Part shown: positions 6,952 to 7,378 of the stretch, one piece after another
How the letters are laid out: every line of letters starts with the position of its first letter
Numbering within the stretch: the stretch's first letter is position 1
Source: JACVRW01 sp035705985
GTDB lineage: Bacteria > Actinomycetota > Thermoleophilia > Solirubrobacterales > Thermoleophilaceae
NCBI GenBank assembly: GCA_035705985.1
Contig: DASSVP010000059.1
Span: 1 to 7,378, forward strand
Length of the DNA stretch: 7,378 nucleotides
Direction of reading: 5' to 3'
Notes under the pieces: model-generated
Databases searched by the model: none
What the model saw: only the letters and a program-made list of their open reading frames with translations
What the model was told of the DNA's origin: nothing
Program-made: the position numbers and the translations under genes

Positions 6952-6955
6952 CACA

Positions 6956-7061
6956 GACTCGTTCGAACTCCCGGGTGGCTCGTTCGTGGATAGAACATGT
7001 CGATGTTCAGGCACTCGTCCCGAACGCGGCTGTCGAACGACTCGACGTATCCAGGGCTGCC
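6956..7061 (-). pseudogene. Decayed fragment of an IS3-family transposase (OrfB, catalytic C-terminal part)
   Basis: Read on the minus strand from 7061, the frame gives GSPGYVESFD followed by SRVRDECLNIDMF (ends at 6993). This matches from memory the conserved IS3-family integrase-core segment GxPW(x)NGYVESFNSRxRDECLN, whose Glu in VESF is the third residue of the DDE triad. The fragment is broken. About three residues between GSP and GYVESF are missing, the reading frame just upstream of GSP runs into TGA, and downstream similarity continues only after a +1 shift (SIHERA on the bases ending at 6956), about where SLAEAR-like residues are expected. No first or second catalytic Asp and no complete OrfA/OrfB is present, and no terminal inverted repeats could be identified. 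It is a relic, not an active element, and marks past insertion and deletion downstream of the kinase/STAND gene. Confidence 0.7.
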
Positions 7062-7130
7062 AGGTCGTCACTGGTGATGTTGCCGATGGCGTGGGAATGG
7101 TGACGTGCCGCATCGACTAACCCTCAAGTG

Positions 7131-7378
7131 ATGGTCGAGGTGTTTCCGCGGAAGCGACCCCACGGAGGAGGAGCTCGTCCGTCGAGTGCTCTTTTTGGGG
7201 CCCGGTTGATCGTCCTGCGGGTTCGCCCTGCTGGTGAAGCCGAATGGCGGGCCAGCGCGTCGCCGAGTTCGAGCGCCAGCTCGTCTCGAGCTGAAACGCC
7301 GGCTGATGGGATCGTGATCATCGGTGCCGCCATCGGCGGCCTGGGCGCCGCGCGGGCGAAACCCTCGCAGACCAAGAG
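7131..7378 (+). CDS. Possible 5' end of an FAD-dependent oxidoreductase, partial at window end and perhaps degraded
   Basis: A frame opens with ATG at 7131 and has no stop to the window edge (82 codons). The first 60 residues are low-complexity, Arg- then Ser/Ala-rich, and unlike a known domain. Residues encoded from about 7308 read GIVIIGAAIGGLGAARA, which resembles the N-terminal beta-alpha-beta FAD-binding motif of aromatic-ring-hydroxylase-type flavoproteins (usual form VxIxGAGIGGLxAAxAL), with Ala in place of the second Gly. A GTG at 7314 could therefore be the true start. The last few residues (KPSQTK) do not continue the motif, whereas the +1-shifted frame (GETLADQE) looks a little more natural, so a frameshift or pseudogene is possible. 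There is no convincing ribosome binding site before either start. Confidence 0.3.
   Translation, partial: MVEVFPRKRPHGGGARPSSALFGARLIVLRVRPAGEAEWRASASPSSSASSSRAETPADGIVIIGAAIGGLGAARAKPSQTK

Larger units (their letters stand above)
6824..7130. other. Intergenic region without an intact gene
   Basis: This 307-bp stretch holds the terminator-like hairpin, two 13-bp palindromes and the transposase remnant, and nothing else I can support. A 70-codon plus-strand frame at 6908-7120 is Arg/Cys-rich, resembles no protein family and runs antisense to the transposase relic, so it is not called. Base composition is less extreme around 6985-7130 than in the flanking genes, in keeping with acquired, decaying DNA. 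Confidence 0.6.

Noticed and set aside
6958..6986. 8-bp direct repeat CTCGTTCG at 6958-6965 and 6979-6986 as a target-site duplication
   Set aside because: The copies are only 21 nt apart and both lie inside the transposase remnant, so they cannot flank an inserted element; likely chance.
6940..6990. tRNA-like T-arm string (GTTCGAAC followed by a C/G-rich stretch)
   Set aside because: The base expected to be C61 is T, the flanking bases do not form a 5-bp stem, and no acceptor or anticodon arm is found. It is part of the transposase relic read on the other strand.
7124..7375. Minus-strand frame (83 codons) at the window end
   Set aside because: Its PPMAAPMITIP segment is what the reverse strand of a glycine-rich FAD motif gives. 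The plus-strand reading is the better candidate, and no other feature supports the minus frame.
1..7378. CRISPR array, rRNA, riboswitch or phage genes
   Set aside because: I saw no regularly spaced identical repeats, conserved RNA segments or phage-type proteins anywhere in the window.

Overview
The window is very GC-rich, with codon third positions almost all G or C and NTG starts, and its gene families are typical of Actinomycetota. The pairing of a SARP-type regulator carrying a universal-stress-like tail with a kinase/STAND/WD40 giant suggests the class Thermoleophilia (Solirubrobacterales-like). That placement is inferred from protein style; no marker gene is present.

Layout. Positions 1-82 (+) hold the last 26 codons of an unidentified gene. 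Its stop overlaps, tail to tail, the stop of a minus-strand gene at 79-1746. That gene encodes a transcription factor with an N-terminal winged helix plus BTAD domain (SARP/AfsR type) and a C-terminal half that looks like two universal-stress-protein folds. A short divergent intergenic region follows (about 46 bp, or 85 bp if the regulator starts at a CTG). It holds a good candidate for a leaderless promoter driving the large plus-strand gene at 1793-6823. The 1676-residue product has, in order, a PknB-like Ser/Thr kinase domain, an AAA_16-type P-loop NTPase, an nSTAND1-type P-loop NTPase, one transmembrane helix and 14 WD40-like repeats.

After this gene, 6824-7130 contains no intact gene. 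It holds a terminator-like hairpin, two further short palindromes and a decayed minus-strand piece of an IS3-family transposase. From 7131 to the window end there is an open plus-strand frame whose last part resembles the N-terminal dinucleotide-binding motif of an FAD-dependent oxidoreductase. It may be an incomplete gene or another remnant.

How the genes may work together. In Streptomyces, the kinase AfsK phosphorylates AfsR, which is a SARP fused to a STAND-class NTPase and TPR repeats. Here the same kinds of parts are arranged differently: the STAND NTPase is fused to the kinase and to WD40 repeats, and the SARP is a separate, divergently transcribed protein with USP-like domains. The obvious hypothesis is a membrane-anchored, nucleotide-gated kinase that signals to the adjacent SARP regulator. 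The sequence shows the domain architecture and the adjacency; the functional link is inferred.
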